Both the position numbers and the translations under genes were made by a program. A model generated the notes under the pieces. The model worked only from the letters and a program-made list of their open reading frames with translations. It was not told the DNA's origin and ran no database searches. From Limobrevibacterium gyesilva (lineage in GTDB: Bacteria; Pseudomonadota; Alphaproteobacteria; Acetobacterales; Acetobacteraceae), in NCBI RefSeq assembly GCF_025989185.1, contig NZ_JAPDNT010000006.1, positions 124,001 to 188,000 of the forward strand: a stretch of DNA of 64,000 bases, in the 5' to 3' direction. Shown here piece after piece: positions 1 to 7,763 of this stretch (position 1 is the stretch's first letter; each line of letters starts with the position of its first letter).

Positions 1-1
1 G

Positions 2-544
2 AACGTGATCGGCACCTCGGTGCAGATCCTGACCGCGAAATATCTCGGCAGCGACTACAAGGCGCCGATCGATCCCGTGATCGACGCGCTGAAGAAGATC
101 GCCGCCAATGTGCAGACCTGGCAGGCGACGCCGGACAACTACACCATGATCATCAATGGCGCGGCCGGCATCGGCGTGGGCTGGAACGCGCGGGCGCAGT
201 TCTATGCCGACAAGTCCGGCGGCAAGGTGAAGTCGACGGTGATGACCGAGGGCAGCGTGCTGGACATGGACACCATCAACCTGGTGGCCGGCGCGCGCAA
301 TCCGGCGGCGGCGAAGGCGTTCATCGACTTCGCGCTCGGTGCCGAGCCGCAGGTGAAGCTGGCGCACATGATGTATTACGGCCCGACCAACCGCAAGGCG
401 GTGCTGCCGCCGGAGCTGCTGGAGCGGACGTCCTCGGCGCCCGCCACGCTGGCCAGGATGGTGCCCGTGGACTGGGGCTATGTCGCCTCGGTGCTGGACC
501 AGTGGTCCGGCCGGTGGCGGCGCGAGGTGATCCCGGCGCAATAG
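2..544 (+). CDS. ABC transporter extracellular solute-binding protein (C-terminal part)
   Basis: This is the C-terminal 180 residues or so of a periplasmic solute-binding protein, cut by the left window edge, so its signal peptide is not visible. Reading from base 2 the frame is open to the TAG at 542. The sequence reads like family-1 spermidine/putrescine-type binding proteins: a segment near MIINGAAGIGVGW, then a stretch stressing GSVLDMDTINLVAGARNP and a C-terminal helix-rich part. Only 4 bases separate it from the first permease, so binding protein and permeases form one operon. Ligand is not determinable; a polyamine or small organic acid/opine is typical of this PotD-like group. Confidence 0.8.
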   Translation, partial: NVIGTSVQILTAKYLGSDYKAPIDPVIDALKKIAANVQTWQATPDNYTMIINGAAGIGVGWNARAQFYADKSGGKVKSTVMTEGSVLDMDTINLVAGARNPAAAKAFIDFALGAEPQVKLAHMMYYGPTNRKAVLPPELLERTSSAPATLARMVPVDWGYVASVLDQWSGRWRREVIPAQ

Positions 545-548
545 CCGC

Positions 549-1388
549 ATGCGCGCCCGGCGCACGCTGCCGGCGCTGCTGCTGACGCCGGCGGGCACGA
601 TCACGCTGGTCGCGTTCCTGCTGCCGATGGCCTGGCTCGCGCGGCTGTCGCTGTCGCGGGCCAGCGGCGGGGTGCTGATCGACGACGTGGCGCTGACGAA
701 CTATGTACGGTTCTTCAGCGACCGTTTCTATCTCGGCGTGCTGTGGCGGTCGGTGTGGATCGCCGCCGGCGTGGCGGTGCTGTCCATCCTGGCGTCGTAT
801 CCGATCGCGCTGTTCCTGTTCCGCAGCCGTTCGCGCTGGCGCGGGGTGCTGGCGGTGCTGGTGATCGCGCCGCTGCTGGTCAGCTCGGTGGTGCGCACCT
901 TCGGCTGGATGATCATCCTGGGCGACCGCGGCTGGATCAACGGCATGCTGGCGATGACGGGGCTGATCACCGCCCCGGTGCGGCTGATGAACACGGTCTG
1001 GGGCGTGCTGATCGGGCTGACCGAGATCATGATGCCCACCACCACGCTGGCGCTGCTGGCCGGATTCTCGCGGCTGGACGCCACGCTGGAGGAAGCGGCG
1101 CGCAGCCTGGGGGCCGCACCCTGGCGCTGCTTCCTGCGCGTGACGCTGCCGCTGACCATGCCCGGCATCATCGTCGCCGGCCTGGTGACCTTCGTGCTGT
1201 CGATCAGCTCGTTCGTGACGCCGAGCCTGCTGGGCGGCGGGCGCGTGCAGGTGCTGGCGAGCACGATCTACGAGGAGGCGCTGGAGACGCTGGACTGGCC
1301 CTTCGCCGCCGCCGTGTCCGTCATTCTCGTGCTGGTGTTCGGGCTGACGCTGCTGGGCTACGAGCGCATGGCGAGGCGGTGGCAATGA
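549..1388 (+). CDS. ABC transporter permease, PotB-like
   Basis: Inner-membrane permease of 279 aa that would form half of the channel of a polyamine-type ABC importer. A hydrophobic first helix (about residues 12-32) and further membrane segments are visible. The cytoplasmic EAA loop that contacts the ATPase is present near residue 180 (EEAARSLGAAPW, then RVTLPLTMPGI). The start ATG lies 4 bases after the binding-protein stop. The end overlaps the next permease by an ATGA junction, so the two are translationally coupled. The matching ATPase gene is not in the window and is presumably upstream. Confidence 0.88.
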   Translation: MRARRTLPALLLTPAGTITLVAFLLPMAWLARLSLSRASGGVLIDDVALTNYVRFFSDRFYLGVLWRSVWIAAGVAVLSILASYPIALFLFRSRSRWRGVLAVLVIAPLLVSSVVRTFGWMIILGDRGWINGMLAMTGLITAPVRLMNTVWGVLIGLTEIMMPTTTLALLAGFSRLDATLEEAARSLGAAPWRCFLRVTLPLTMPGIIVAGLVTFVLSISSFVTPSLLGGGRVQVLASTIYEEALETLDWPFAAAVSVILVLVFGLTLLGYERMARRWQ

Positions 1389-2164
1389 GCCCCTGGTTCC
1401 GCCTTCTGGTCGGCGTGTTGCTGCTGTTCCTGCTGGCGCCGCTGATCGTGGTGCTGCTGACCAGCTTCAGCAACGATTCCTTCCTGGCCTTTCCGCCGCA
1501 GAACTGGGGGTTCGCGGGCTATCGCGCGCTGCTGGCCAACGAGGCGTTCCGGCGCGGCTTCGGCGTCAGCATCGTGCTCGGACTGGCCGTCACCGGCATC
1601 AGCCTGGTTTGCGGCACTGCCGCCGCCTATGCCATCGCGCGGCTGCGCGTGCCCGGGGCGGGCACGCTGCTGGCGCTGTTCACGGCACCGCTGCTGCTGC
1701 CCGGCATCATCCTGGGGCTGGGGCTGCTGCTGGTGTTCGCGCGATTGGGCTGGCTCGCGACCTGGCCGGGGCTGATGATCGGCCACTGCCTGGTCACCCT
1801 GCCCTATGTCATCCGCGTGGTGCTGACATCGCTGCGCGGCATCGACGCCACGCTGGAGGAAGCGGCCGCCAGCCTGGGGGCGGCGCCGGTGCGCGTGTTC
1901 CGCCGCGTCACCCTGCCGCTGATGCTGCCGGGCATCACGGCCGCGGCGGCGCTGTCGTTCCTGGCGTCGTTCGACGAAGTGGTGATCTCGCTGTTCCTGG
2001 TCGGGCCGCGGCTGACCACGCTGCCCATCGAAGTGTTCCACACCATCCAGTACCGCGCCGATCCGCAGATCTCCGCGTTGTCGGTGGTGCTGATCGCGCT
2101 GACCGCGGGGCTGGTGGTGGTGGTGGAGCGCAGCCTGGGGTTCCTGCGCGCGCTGGGGCGATAA
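1385..2164 (+). CDS. ABC transporter permease, PotC-like
   Basis: Second permease of the importer, 259 aa. It starts at an ATG that overlaps the TGA of the preceding permease. An N-terminal membrane helix rich in Leu/Val (about residues 7-27) is followed by the conserved stretch LTSFSND. The EAA loop is near residue 155 (EEAAASLGAAPVRVF, then RVTLPLMLPGI), and a SFDEVVISLF segment typical of PotC-type permeases follows. It ends 9 bases before the convergent end of the EamA gene. Confidence 0.88.
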   Translation: MSPWFRLLVGVLLLFLLAPLIVVLLTSFSNDSFLAFPPQNWGFAGYRALLANEAFRRGFGVSIVLGLAVTGISLVCGTAAAYAIARLRVPGAGTLLALFTAPLLLPGIILGLGLLLVFARLGWLATWPGLMIGHCLVTLPYVIRVVLTSLRGIDATLEEAAASLGAAPVRVFRRVTLPLMLPGITAAAALSFLASFDEVVISLFLVGPRLTTLPIEVFHTIQYRADPQISALSVVLIALTAGLVVVVERSLGFLRALGR

Positions 2165-2173
2165 GATAGGCCG

Positions 2174-3043
2174 TCAGGCGGCGGCCCGCTCGCGGGCGCG
2201 GATGCGCTCGCGATGCACGGTGTAGATGCCGCTGCCCACGATGATGCCGGCACCCAGCAGCGTCCATTGGTCCGGCAGCGAGCCGAACACGAGATAGCCG
2301 AGCGCCACCGCCCAGATGAGCTGCACGTAGCTGAACGGCGCCAGCAGCGACGCGCCGGCGTAGCGATAGGCCAGCACCATCAGGTATTGCCCGGCCGACG
2401 CCACGATGCCCAGCACCAGCGCCACGGCGAGCAACCAGGCGGAGGGCATCACGAAGTCGAACGGCAGCAGGATCGTCAGCACCACGAGCCCGCTCACCGC
2501 CGACCACAGCAGCGTGGTCGCCGCATCATCGGCGCCGGCCATCTTGCGGGTGAGGATGCTGGCGATAGCCCAGCACAGGGAGGACGTCACCACCAGGAAC
2601 GCGGCCGGCTGGAATGCGCCGGTGCCAGGGCGGACCACGATCAGCACGCCCAGGAAGCCGACGACGATCGCGGCCCAGCGGCGGATGCCAACCACCTCGC
2701 GCAGCATCGGCACCGACAGCATGGTGATCAGCAGCGGCGAGACGAAGCCCACGGACGCGGCGTCCGCCAACGGCAGGTAGCGCAGCCCGAAAATGAAGAA
2801 CACCGCGGAGCCCACAAGGGTCAGCCCGCGCATCAGCTGCAGCGTCTGGCTGCGCACCCGCAGCCGGCGCAGGCCGGAGGGCGCGATCAGCCCCGCGGCG
2901 AAGATCACGAAAATGACGTAGCGGATCCAGGCGATCTCAATCACCGGCAGATGCTGGCCGAGATACTTCGCCATCGCATCGGACAGCGAAAAGAGCATCG
3001 TGGCGCCGAGGATCAGCGCGATGCCACGAAGGGGGTTGTCCAT
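2174..3043 (-). CDS. EamA/DMT-family transporter
   Basis: Drug/metabolite transporter of 289 aa with two tandem EamA domains, about residues 8-140 and 150-282, giving about ten membrane helices. Visible marks are GATMLFSLSDAMAKYLG at the N-terminus and repeated hydrophobic blocks of about 20 residues, with a basic C-terminal tail (RERIRARERAAA). Such proteins export or import amino acids or other metabolites; the substrate cannot be read from sequence. It is convergent with the PotC-like permease and follows ggt on the same strand after a 287-base gap containing hairpins, so it probably has its own promoter. Confidence 0.85.
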   Translation of the reverse strand: MDNPLRGIALILGATMLFSLSDAMAKYLGQHLPVIEIAWIRYVIFVIFAAGLIAPSGLRRLRVRSQTLQLMRGLTLVGSAVFFIFGLRYLPLADAASVGFVSPLLITMLSVPMLREVVGIRRWAAIVVGFLGVLIVVRPGTGAFQPAAFLVVTSSLCWAIASILTRKMAGADDAATTLLWSAVSGLVVLTILLPFDFVMPSAWLLAVALVLGIVASAGQYLMVLAYRYAGASLLAPFSYVQLIWAVALGYLVFGSLPDQWTLLGAGIIVGSGIYTVHRERIRARERAAA

Positions 3044-3183
3044 ATCCTGATTGTTCCCGTGCGCGAGGCTTCCGCCCGCCGCACGATCGCGCGAGGCCCC
3101 CTCGCCGCATGAAGCGGTGAGGGGCCGGGGCTGTCAATCCGTGGGAACAAGACGTGACCAGCAGCCTGGGATGCGGCAAGGCG

Positions 3184-3237
3184 CGTGTCCTGAACCCGAA
3201 ATTCGCCATAAATGGCGAACATCGAGGACAGGACACG
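3184..3237. repeat. nested palindrome in the gap between ggt and the EamA gene
   Basis: Two inverted repeats share a centre here. The outer arms are CGTGTCCTG (3184-3192) and CAGGACACG (3229-3237). The inner arms are TTCGCCAT (3202-3209) and ATGGCGAA (3212-3219), with a 2-base loop. Both arm pairs are perfect. A third, imperfect GC-rich inverted repeat lies at about 3095-3126. The whole gap 3044-3330 contains no credible gene. The palindrome could be an operator for the EamA gene, a bidirectional transcription stop, or a cruciform-forming repeat. Confidence 0.7.
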
Positions 3238-3294
3238 AACGCCGAGGGCGGGACGCCAGCCCTTTGTTTTCAGTGGCCTGCTGGCCCCTGCGTC

Positions 3295-3311
3295 CGCCGC
3301 AAGATGCGGCG
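3295..3311 (-). terminator. short hairpin just after ggt, possible terminator
   Basis: A 7-bp perfect stem (CGCCGCA / TGCGGCG) with a 3-base loop starts 20 bases past the ggt stop codon. No T-run follows on the minus strand, so a factor-independent stop is only a possibility. Confidence 0.35.
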
Positions 3312-3330
3312 AACTTCGGGGCAGCGACAA

Positions 3331-4929
3331 CTAGGGCGTGGCGACGTACCCGTCGCGCCGCGGATCAGCGGCGCCTGTCATGGCACCCGTGGCGGGGTCG
3401 ATGGCGATGGCCTGCATGCCGCCCACGGTCATGGTCCAGGGCGGCGCCGTCTCCACCCCGTGGCCGCGCTGCCGCAGCGCCGCCAGCGTGTCCGCGGCGA
3501 TGCGGCCTTCGGGCTGCACCAGGGTGCCGTCCCACAGCCGCGCCCGCGGCGCCTCGATGGCGTCCTGCAGGCGGAGCTTGAAGTCGACGTACTGCACCAG
3601 GGCCTGCGGCTGCGTCTGGCAGATGCCGTAGCTGCCGGGCGTGCCCAGCGCCAGCACCGGCTTGCCGTCGCGGGTGGCGATGCTGGGCGCCGTCGGCAGC
3701 GCCAGCGCGCCGCCGGGCAGCAGCGGGTTGGTGCCGCGGGTGTCCACCTCGCCCCAGTAGAGGAAGTTGTTCATGCACACGCCGGTGCCGGGGATCACCA
3801 CGCCGCAGCCGAACAGCGCGCCCAGGCTCTGTGTGATGCAGACGACATTGCCCTCGCGATCGGCGACGGACAGCGAGGTGGTGTGCTCCTTGTCCGGGTT
3901 GGGCGGCGCCGGCGCGATCCACTGCTCGGTGGGGCCTTCGACCGGAACGCCGTCCCGCACCCGGTCGCGCAGCGTCGCCACATGGGCATCCGACAGCAAC
4001 CGCGCGAGCAGCTGGGGATCGGGGTTGTTGTTGGCGATGCGCTCGCCGGCGGCGATGCGGATGGCGCGCCAGACGATGTCGAGATGCTCGACGCCGTTCG
4101 GCTCCAGCGCGGCGAGATCGAAGCCGTCGAGGATGCGCAGCGTCAGCAGGTACTGGAACGCCTCGCAGGGCGGCGGCAGCGAGTGGACGGTCAGGTCGCG
4201 ATAGGTGACGGAGAGCGGGTCGAGCCAGACCGGCTGCACCGCTTCCAGGTCGGCCATGGTCAGGCAGCCGCCGAGCGTCTGCATGTGCTCGATCATCGCG
4301 CGCCCCAGCGCGCCGCCGTAGAGATGGCCGGGGCCGTCGGAGGCGATCGCGGTGTAGGTGCGCGCGAGGTCGGGCTGGCGCAGCAGCTGCCCCTGCACCA
4401 CGCTGCCGGCGCCGCCGGTATAGTTCCGGTTCCAGGTGTCGAAGAACGGGAAGTCCTTCAGCGCCGCGGCGGACTGGTTGATGCCGGAGGTGTTGAATTC
4501 CACCAGCGGAAACCCGTCGCGGGCCAGCGCGATCGCGGGCGCGAACACCTCGGCGAGCGACTTGCGGCCATGGGCCCTTACCAGCTCGCACCAGCCGGCG
4601 AGGTTGCCGGGCGTGCCGGCCGCGAACGGGCCGCGATACATCTCGTCGCGGTGCTTGAAACGACCGGCGGGGAACTGCGAGGGAACCCGGGTGATGTAGT
4701 CCAGCGTGCGGATACGCTGCTCGGTGGCGATGTAGCAGGTGGCCATGCCCATGCCGGCGAGGCCGGACATGTACGGCTCGACCACGTTCAGCGCGGCGCA
4801 GGTGGCCGCGGCCGCGTCGAACGCGTTGCCGCCCTGCGCCAGCAACCGCGCGCCGGCCTGTGCGGCCAGCGGATGCGCGGCCGCAACCATCCCATGCACC
4901 GACGCAATTGTCGGGCGCTTTCCGTCCAT
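3331..4929 (-). CDS. ggt: gamma-glutamyltransferase (Ntn-hydrolase family)
   Basis: About 532 aa. It hydrolyses or transfers the gamma-glutamyl group of glutathione and other gamma-glutamyl peptides. The family matures by self-cleavage before a threonine that becomes the nucleophile. The usual TTHYS motif appears here as HTTSLSVADREG, making Thr350 the likely nucleophile, with Ser in place of the common His. The N-terminal GGNAFDAAAAT and VEPYMSGLAG stretches are typical. No clear signal peptide is seen, so it may be cytoplasmic or secreted in a non-standard way. The ATG at 4929 has a G-rich ribosome site 6 bases upstream; an ATG at 4935 overlapping the previous stop (ATGA) is an alternative start. 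Last gene of a five-gene operon. Confidence 0.88.
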   Translation of the reverse strand: MDGKRPTIASVHGMVAAAHPLAAQAGARLLAQGGNAFDAAAATCAALNVVEPYMSGLAGMGMATCYIATEQRIRTLDYITRVPSQFPAGRFKHRDEMYRGPFAAGTPGNLAGWCELVRAHGRKSLAEVFAPAIALARDGFPLVEFNTSGINQSAAALKDFPFFDTWNRNYTGGAGSVVQGQLLRQPDLARTYTAIASDGPGHLYGGALGRAMIEHMQTLGGCLTMADLEAVQPVWLDPLSVTYRDLTVHSLPPPCEAFQYLLTLRILDGFDLAALEPNGVEHLDIVWRAIRIAAGERIANNNPDPQLLARLLSDAHVATLRDRVRDGVPVEGPTEQWIAPAPPNPDKEHTTSLSVADREGNVVCITQSLGALFGCGVVIPGTGVCMNNFLYWGEVDTRGTNPLLPGGALALPTAPSIATRDGKPVLALGTPGSYGICQTQPQALVQYVDFKLRLQDAIEAPRARLWDGTLVQPEGRIAADTLAALRQRGHGVETAPPWTMTVGGMQAIAIDPATGAMTGAADPRRDGYVATP

Positions 4930-4931
4930 CC

Positions 4932-5849
4932 TCATTCCCCCCGGAGTCGTCTCGTCGCGGCAGCCTGCCCGTGCTCTGCCGTCACGGCAAGACGTGCCGC
5001 GGCGATTGCGGCATCCGGGGTTTCGGGCCGCATGCGCAACAGCGGCGCGGCCTCGTTGAAACCGGCAAGAATGACAGGATGCAACGTCGCGGCACGGCCG
5101 AGCAGAGCCACGGGCTTGTCGCCTTCGCGCTTCGCCAGGGCGAGTCCGAGCCGGGCGAGCTCGCGCCCTGCCGCGCGCAGGATACGCCGCGCGTCGTCGT
5201 CGTCGGCCCGCGCGACGGCGCGCGCAAGCATGGCGACTGCGGAACGTCCGCCGCCATACACGTAGTTCCGCACGGCATCCCACGAATCGCCGCCGATCGC
5301 CGCGGACAGTTCGCGCGCCAGCGGGCCGCCGGCCTGGGGGTCCTCGTCCAGACGGCGCCAGACCAGGTTGAGCGCCTCGCGCCCGATCCAGAACGCCGAG
5401 CCCGCGTCGTCCACCAGCATGCCGCGCCCGCCCACGCGCACCGCCGTGCCGTCGGCGCGGATATGGATGCCAATCGATCCGGTGCCGGCATAGACGACAT
5501 GCCCCTCGCCGGGCCGGAAGGCGGCGTGATAGGCGATCCACATGTCGTCCTGCACCTGCACCCGGTCCGCCGGCAGGCCGAGCGATTCGGCGAGAATCGT
5601 TGCGGCGACCGCCGCTTCCGGCGAGGCGGCGGACAGGCCGGTGATGCCGGCGACGACACGCGCGACCGCAACATCGCCGATCTGCGCACGCAACGCCGCC
5701 GCCACGCGCTCGAAGCGCGCCCGCTCGTCCGCGTTGAACAGATGGCCCGAGACCGGCGGCACCTCGCCGCGCGCGCGCACGGCGCCGGTGTCGTCGCACA
5801 ACGCCCAGCGTGTGGCGGAGCCGCCGCCGTCGATGCCCAATCCGGTCAT
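4932..5849 (-). CDS. BadF/BadG/BcrA/BcrD-family ATPase, probable N-acetylhexosamine kinase
   Basis: A 305-aa sugar-kinase/ASKHA-fold protein. The N-terminal phosphate loop GIDGGGSATRW, the second loop YAGTGSIGIHI and the VGGRGMLVDDAGSAFWIG stretch match the N-acetylglucosamine kinase branch of the BadF family. It sits between nanE and ggt. Its ATG overlaps the nanE stop (ATGA), and its own stop overlaps or touches the ggt start. The NanE neighbour suggests it phosphorylates ManNAc or GlcNAc to the 6-phosphate that NanE then interconverts; this is inference from context. Confidence 0.8.
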   Translation of the reverse strand: MTGLGIDGGGSATRWALCDDTGAVRARGEVPPVSGHLFNADERARFERVAAALRAQIGDVAVARVVAGITGLSAASPEAAVAATILAESLGLPADRVQVQDDMWIAYHAAFRPGEGHVVYAGTGSIGIHIRADGTAVRVGGRGMLVDDAGSAFWIGREALNLVWRRLDEDPQAGGPLARELSAAIGGDSWDAVRNYVYGGGRSAVAMLARAVARADDDDARRILRAAGRELARLGLALAKREGDKPVALLGRAATLHPVILAGFNEAAPLLRMRPETPDAAIAAARLAVTAEHGQAAATRRLRGE

Positions 5850-6508
5850 CGTGGCGCGGCGGCGGCGAAGCGGCGGGTGATCTCGCGCGGGTTGGTGATG
5901 GCGGTGCCCACCACCACGGCGTGCGCGCCCAAGGCGAAGGCCTGCGCCACCAGGGCCGGCGTGTCGAACCGGCCCTCCGCGATCACCTTGGCGCCGCATT
6001 CGCGGACCAGGGCGGCAACGAGGGCGAGATCCGGCCCTTCCGCCCCTTGCGTGTCCTCGGTGTAGCCGGACAGCGTGGTGGCGACATAATCGGCACCCCA
6101 GGCCCGCGCGGCCACCCCCTGCTCCAGGGTGGCAATGTCCGCCAAAACGGGCTTGCCAAGTTCGCCGCGGATGCGCGCGATCAGGGTGGCGACCGGCTCG
6201 CCGTTGCGCGGGCGCGCGGTGGCATCCAGCGCCACGATGTCGGCCCCCGCCTGCACCACGGCGCGCGCCGCGGCGAAGTCCGGCGTGATGTAGACGGGAA
6301 AGCCCTCGTCCCAGCGCTTGTTCAGCCCGATCAGCGGCAGCGTCGTCACCGCACGGATCGCCGCCACATCGGCGGGGCCGTCGGCGCGGATGCCGCCGGC
6401 CCCGCCCTGCGCGGCGGCGCGGGCCATCGCCGCCATGAAGGCGGGGCCATGCAGCGGATTGTCCGCGCGCGCCTGGCAGGAAACGATCAGGCTGCCCTGC
6501 GGGAGCAT
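5846..6508 (-). CDS. nanE: N-acetylmannosamine-6-phosphate 2-epimerase
   Basis: A 220-aa TIM-barrel enzyme of the NanE family, which converts ManNAc-6-phosphate to GlcNAc-6-phosphate. Family signatures are GSLIVSCQA at the N-terminus with LHGPAFMAAMA, IGLNKR, DIVALDATARPRNGE, YVATTLSGYTEDT and KVIAEGRFDTP with VVVGTAITNP near the end. Length is usual for the family. The start ATG overlaps the stop of the upstream M20 gene as TGATG, and its stop overlaps the kinase start, so translation is chained. No nanA or nagA lies in the window, so the rest of the amino-sugar route must be elsewhere. Confidence 0.9.
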   Translation of the reverse strand: MLPQGSLIVSCQARADNPLHGPAFMAAMARAAAQGGAGGIRADGPADVAAIRAVTTLPLIGLNKRWDEGFPVYITPDFAAARAVVQAGADIVALDATARPRNGEPVATLIARIRGELGKPVLADIATLEQGVAARAWGADYVATTLSGYTEDTQGAEGPDLALVAALVRECGAKVIAEGRFDTPALVAQAFALGAHAVVVGTAITNPREITRRFAAAAPR

Positions 6509-7677
6509 CAGCCGCCGGATGCGCGCGCCAGCTTGCGTTCCACCAGGCTCGCCAGCAGGGCCGCGCCATACGGCGTGGCCTCGTCGTTGAAGTTGTAGGC
6601 CGGGTTGTGCAACTGCGCGCTGTCGCCGTTGCCGAGCTGGATATAGGCGCCCGGCACCTGCTCCATCATGAAGCTGAAATCCTCCGAGCCCATGCCCGGC
6701 GGCTTGGCGCGGTCCACCTTGTCCTCGCCCACCAGCGCGGCGGCGGCATCGGCGATCGCGTCGGTCTGCGCGGGGTCGTTGATCAGCGGCGCGAAGATGA
6801 CGCGGAAATCCACCTCGGCCGTGGCGCCGAAGCCCTCGGCCACGCCCTTGGCGATGCGCTTCATGCCGGTCTCGATCAGCTCCATCGTCTCCTTGCGGAA
6901 GGTGCGCGCGGTGCCGGAGATCGTGGCGCTTTGCGGAATGACGTTGTAGGCGTCGCCGCCGACGATGCGGGTGACGCTCAGCACCGCCGTGTCCGCCGGC
7001 GGCACGTTGCGGGCCACGATCGACTGCAGCGCCGTGGTGATGTGGCAGGCCACCAGCAGCGGGTCGATGCTGGCCTCGGGCCGCGCGCCATGCGCGCCGC
7101 GGCCGGTGATGGCGATGTCGAAGAACGCGCCGCCCGCTGCCGACGGGCCCGGGGCGATCGCGAACTCGCCGACCTCCATGCCCGGCCGGTTGTGCATGGC
7201 GAAGATGGCGTCACAGGGAAAGCGTTCGAACAGCCCGTCCTTCAGCATGGCGAGCGCGCCGCCGATGCCTTCCTCGCCGGGCTGGAAGATGAAGTTCACG
7301 GTGCCGTCGAAATCGCCGGAGGTCGCGAGGTAGCGCGCCGCGCCCAGCAGCATGGTGGTGTGGCCGTCATGGCCGCAGGCATGCATGCGGCCGGGGCTCT
7401 GGCTGCGGTAGGGCAGGTTCGTCTGCTCGTCCATCGGCAGGCAGTCCATGTCGGCGCGCAGGCCGATCGCGGTCTTGCCGCTGCCCTTGCGCAGCACGCC
7501 GACGACGCCGGTGACGCCGACGCCGCGATGCACCTCGATGCCCCACGCCTCCAGCTGCTTCGCCACGATCTCGGCGGTGCGGTGCTCCTCCAGCCCCAGT
7601 TCCGGGTTCGCATGGAAGTCACGGCGGATGGCGGTCAGCTCGTCGTGGAAAGCGCGGATCGCGTCGATGGGGGGCAT
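6508..7677 (-). CDS. M20 aminoacylase / amidohydrolase (HipO-like), copy 1
   Basis: A 389-aa metallopeptidase of the M20D group, which removes acyl groups from N-acyl amino acids or related amides. Metal ligands are visible in MHACGHDGHTTMLLG and QPGEEGIGG, with later HNRPG and LHNPAYNFND motifs. A dimerisation (lid) domain lies around residues 185-300. The ATG at 7677 is preceded by CAGGAG at a good distance; an in-frame start at 7728 is less likely. It is about three-quarters identical by eye to the neighbouring gene at 7764-8939, and its stop overlaps nanE. The substrate is unknown; the context suggests N-acylated amino sugars, muropeptide fragments or N-acyl amino acids. Confidence 0.88.
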   Translation of the reverse strand: MPPIDAIRAFHDELTAIRRDFHANPELGLEEHRTAEIVAKQLEAWGIEVHRGVGVTGVVGVLRKGSGKTAIGLRADMDCLPMDEQTNLPYRSQSPGRMHACGHDGHTTMLLGAARYLATSGDFDGTVNFIFQPGEEGIGGALAMLKDGLFERFPCDAIFAMHNRPGMEVGEFAIAPGPSAAGGAFFDIAITGRGAHGARPEASIDPLLVACHITTALQSIVARNVPPADTAVLSVTRIVGGDAYNVIPQSATISGTARTFRKETMELIETGMKRIAKGVAEGFGATAEVDFRVIFAPLINDPAQTDAIADAAAALVGEDKVDRAKPPGMGSEDFSFMMEQVPGAYIQLGNGDSAQLHNPAYNFNDEATPYGAALLASLVERKLARASGG

Positions 7678-7763
7678 GCGGGACTCCTGCGGATGGGGTG
7701 GCGCAGTATGTCCGGCATGGCACCTCATGGCGAGGGGCCGTCATGGCGCGGCCCCGGCCTGTC

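Noticed and set aside
743-1384. Open frame extending the PotC-like permease upstream to about 743
   Set aside because: The added residues are Arg/Gly/Ala-rich antisense-like sequence overlapping the first permease. The ATGA junction at 1385 and the normal permease N-terminus mark the true start.
3154-5265. 703-codon plus-strand open frame opposite ggt and the kinase
   Set aside because: High GC produces long open frames opposite real genes. The translation is His/Arg/Gln-rich without domains, while the minus strand encodes clear GGT and kinase motifs.
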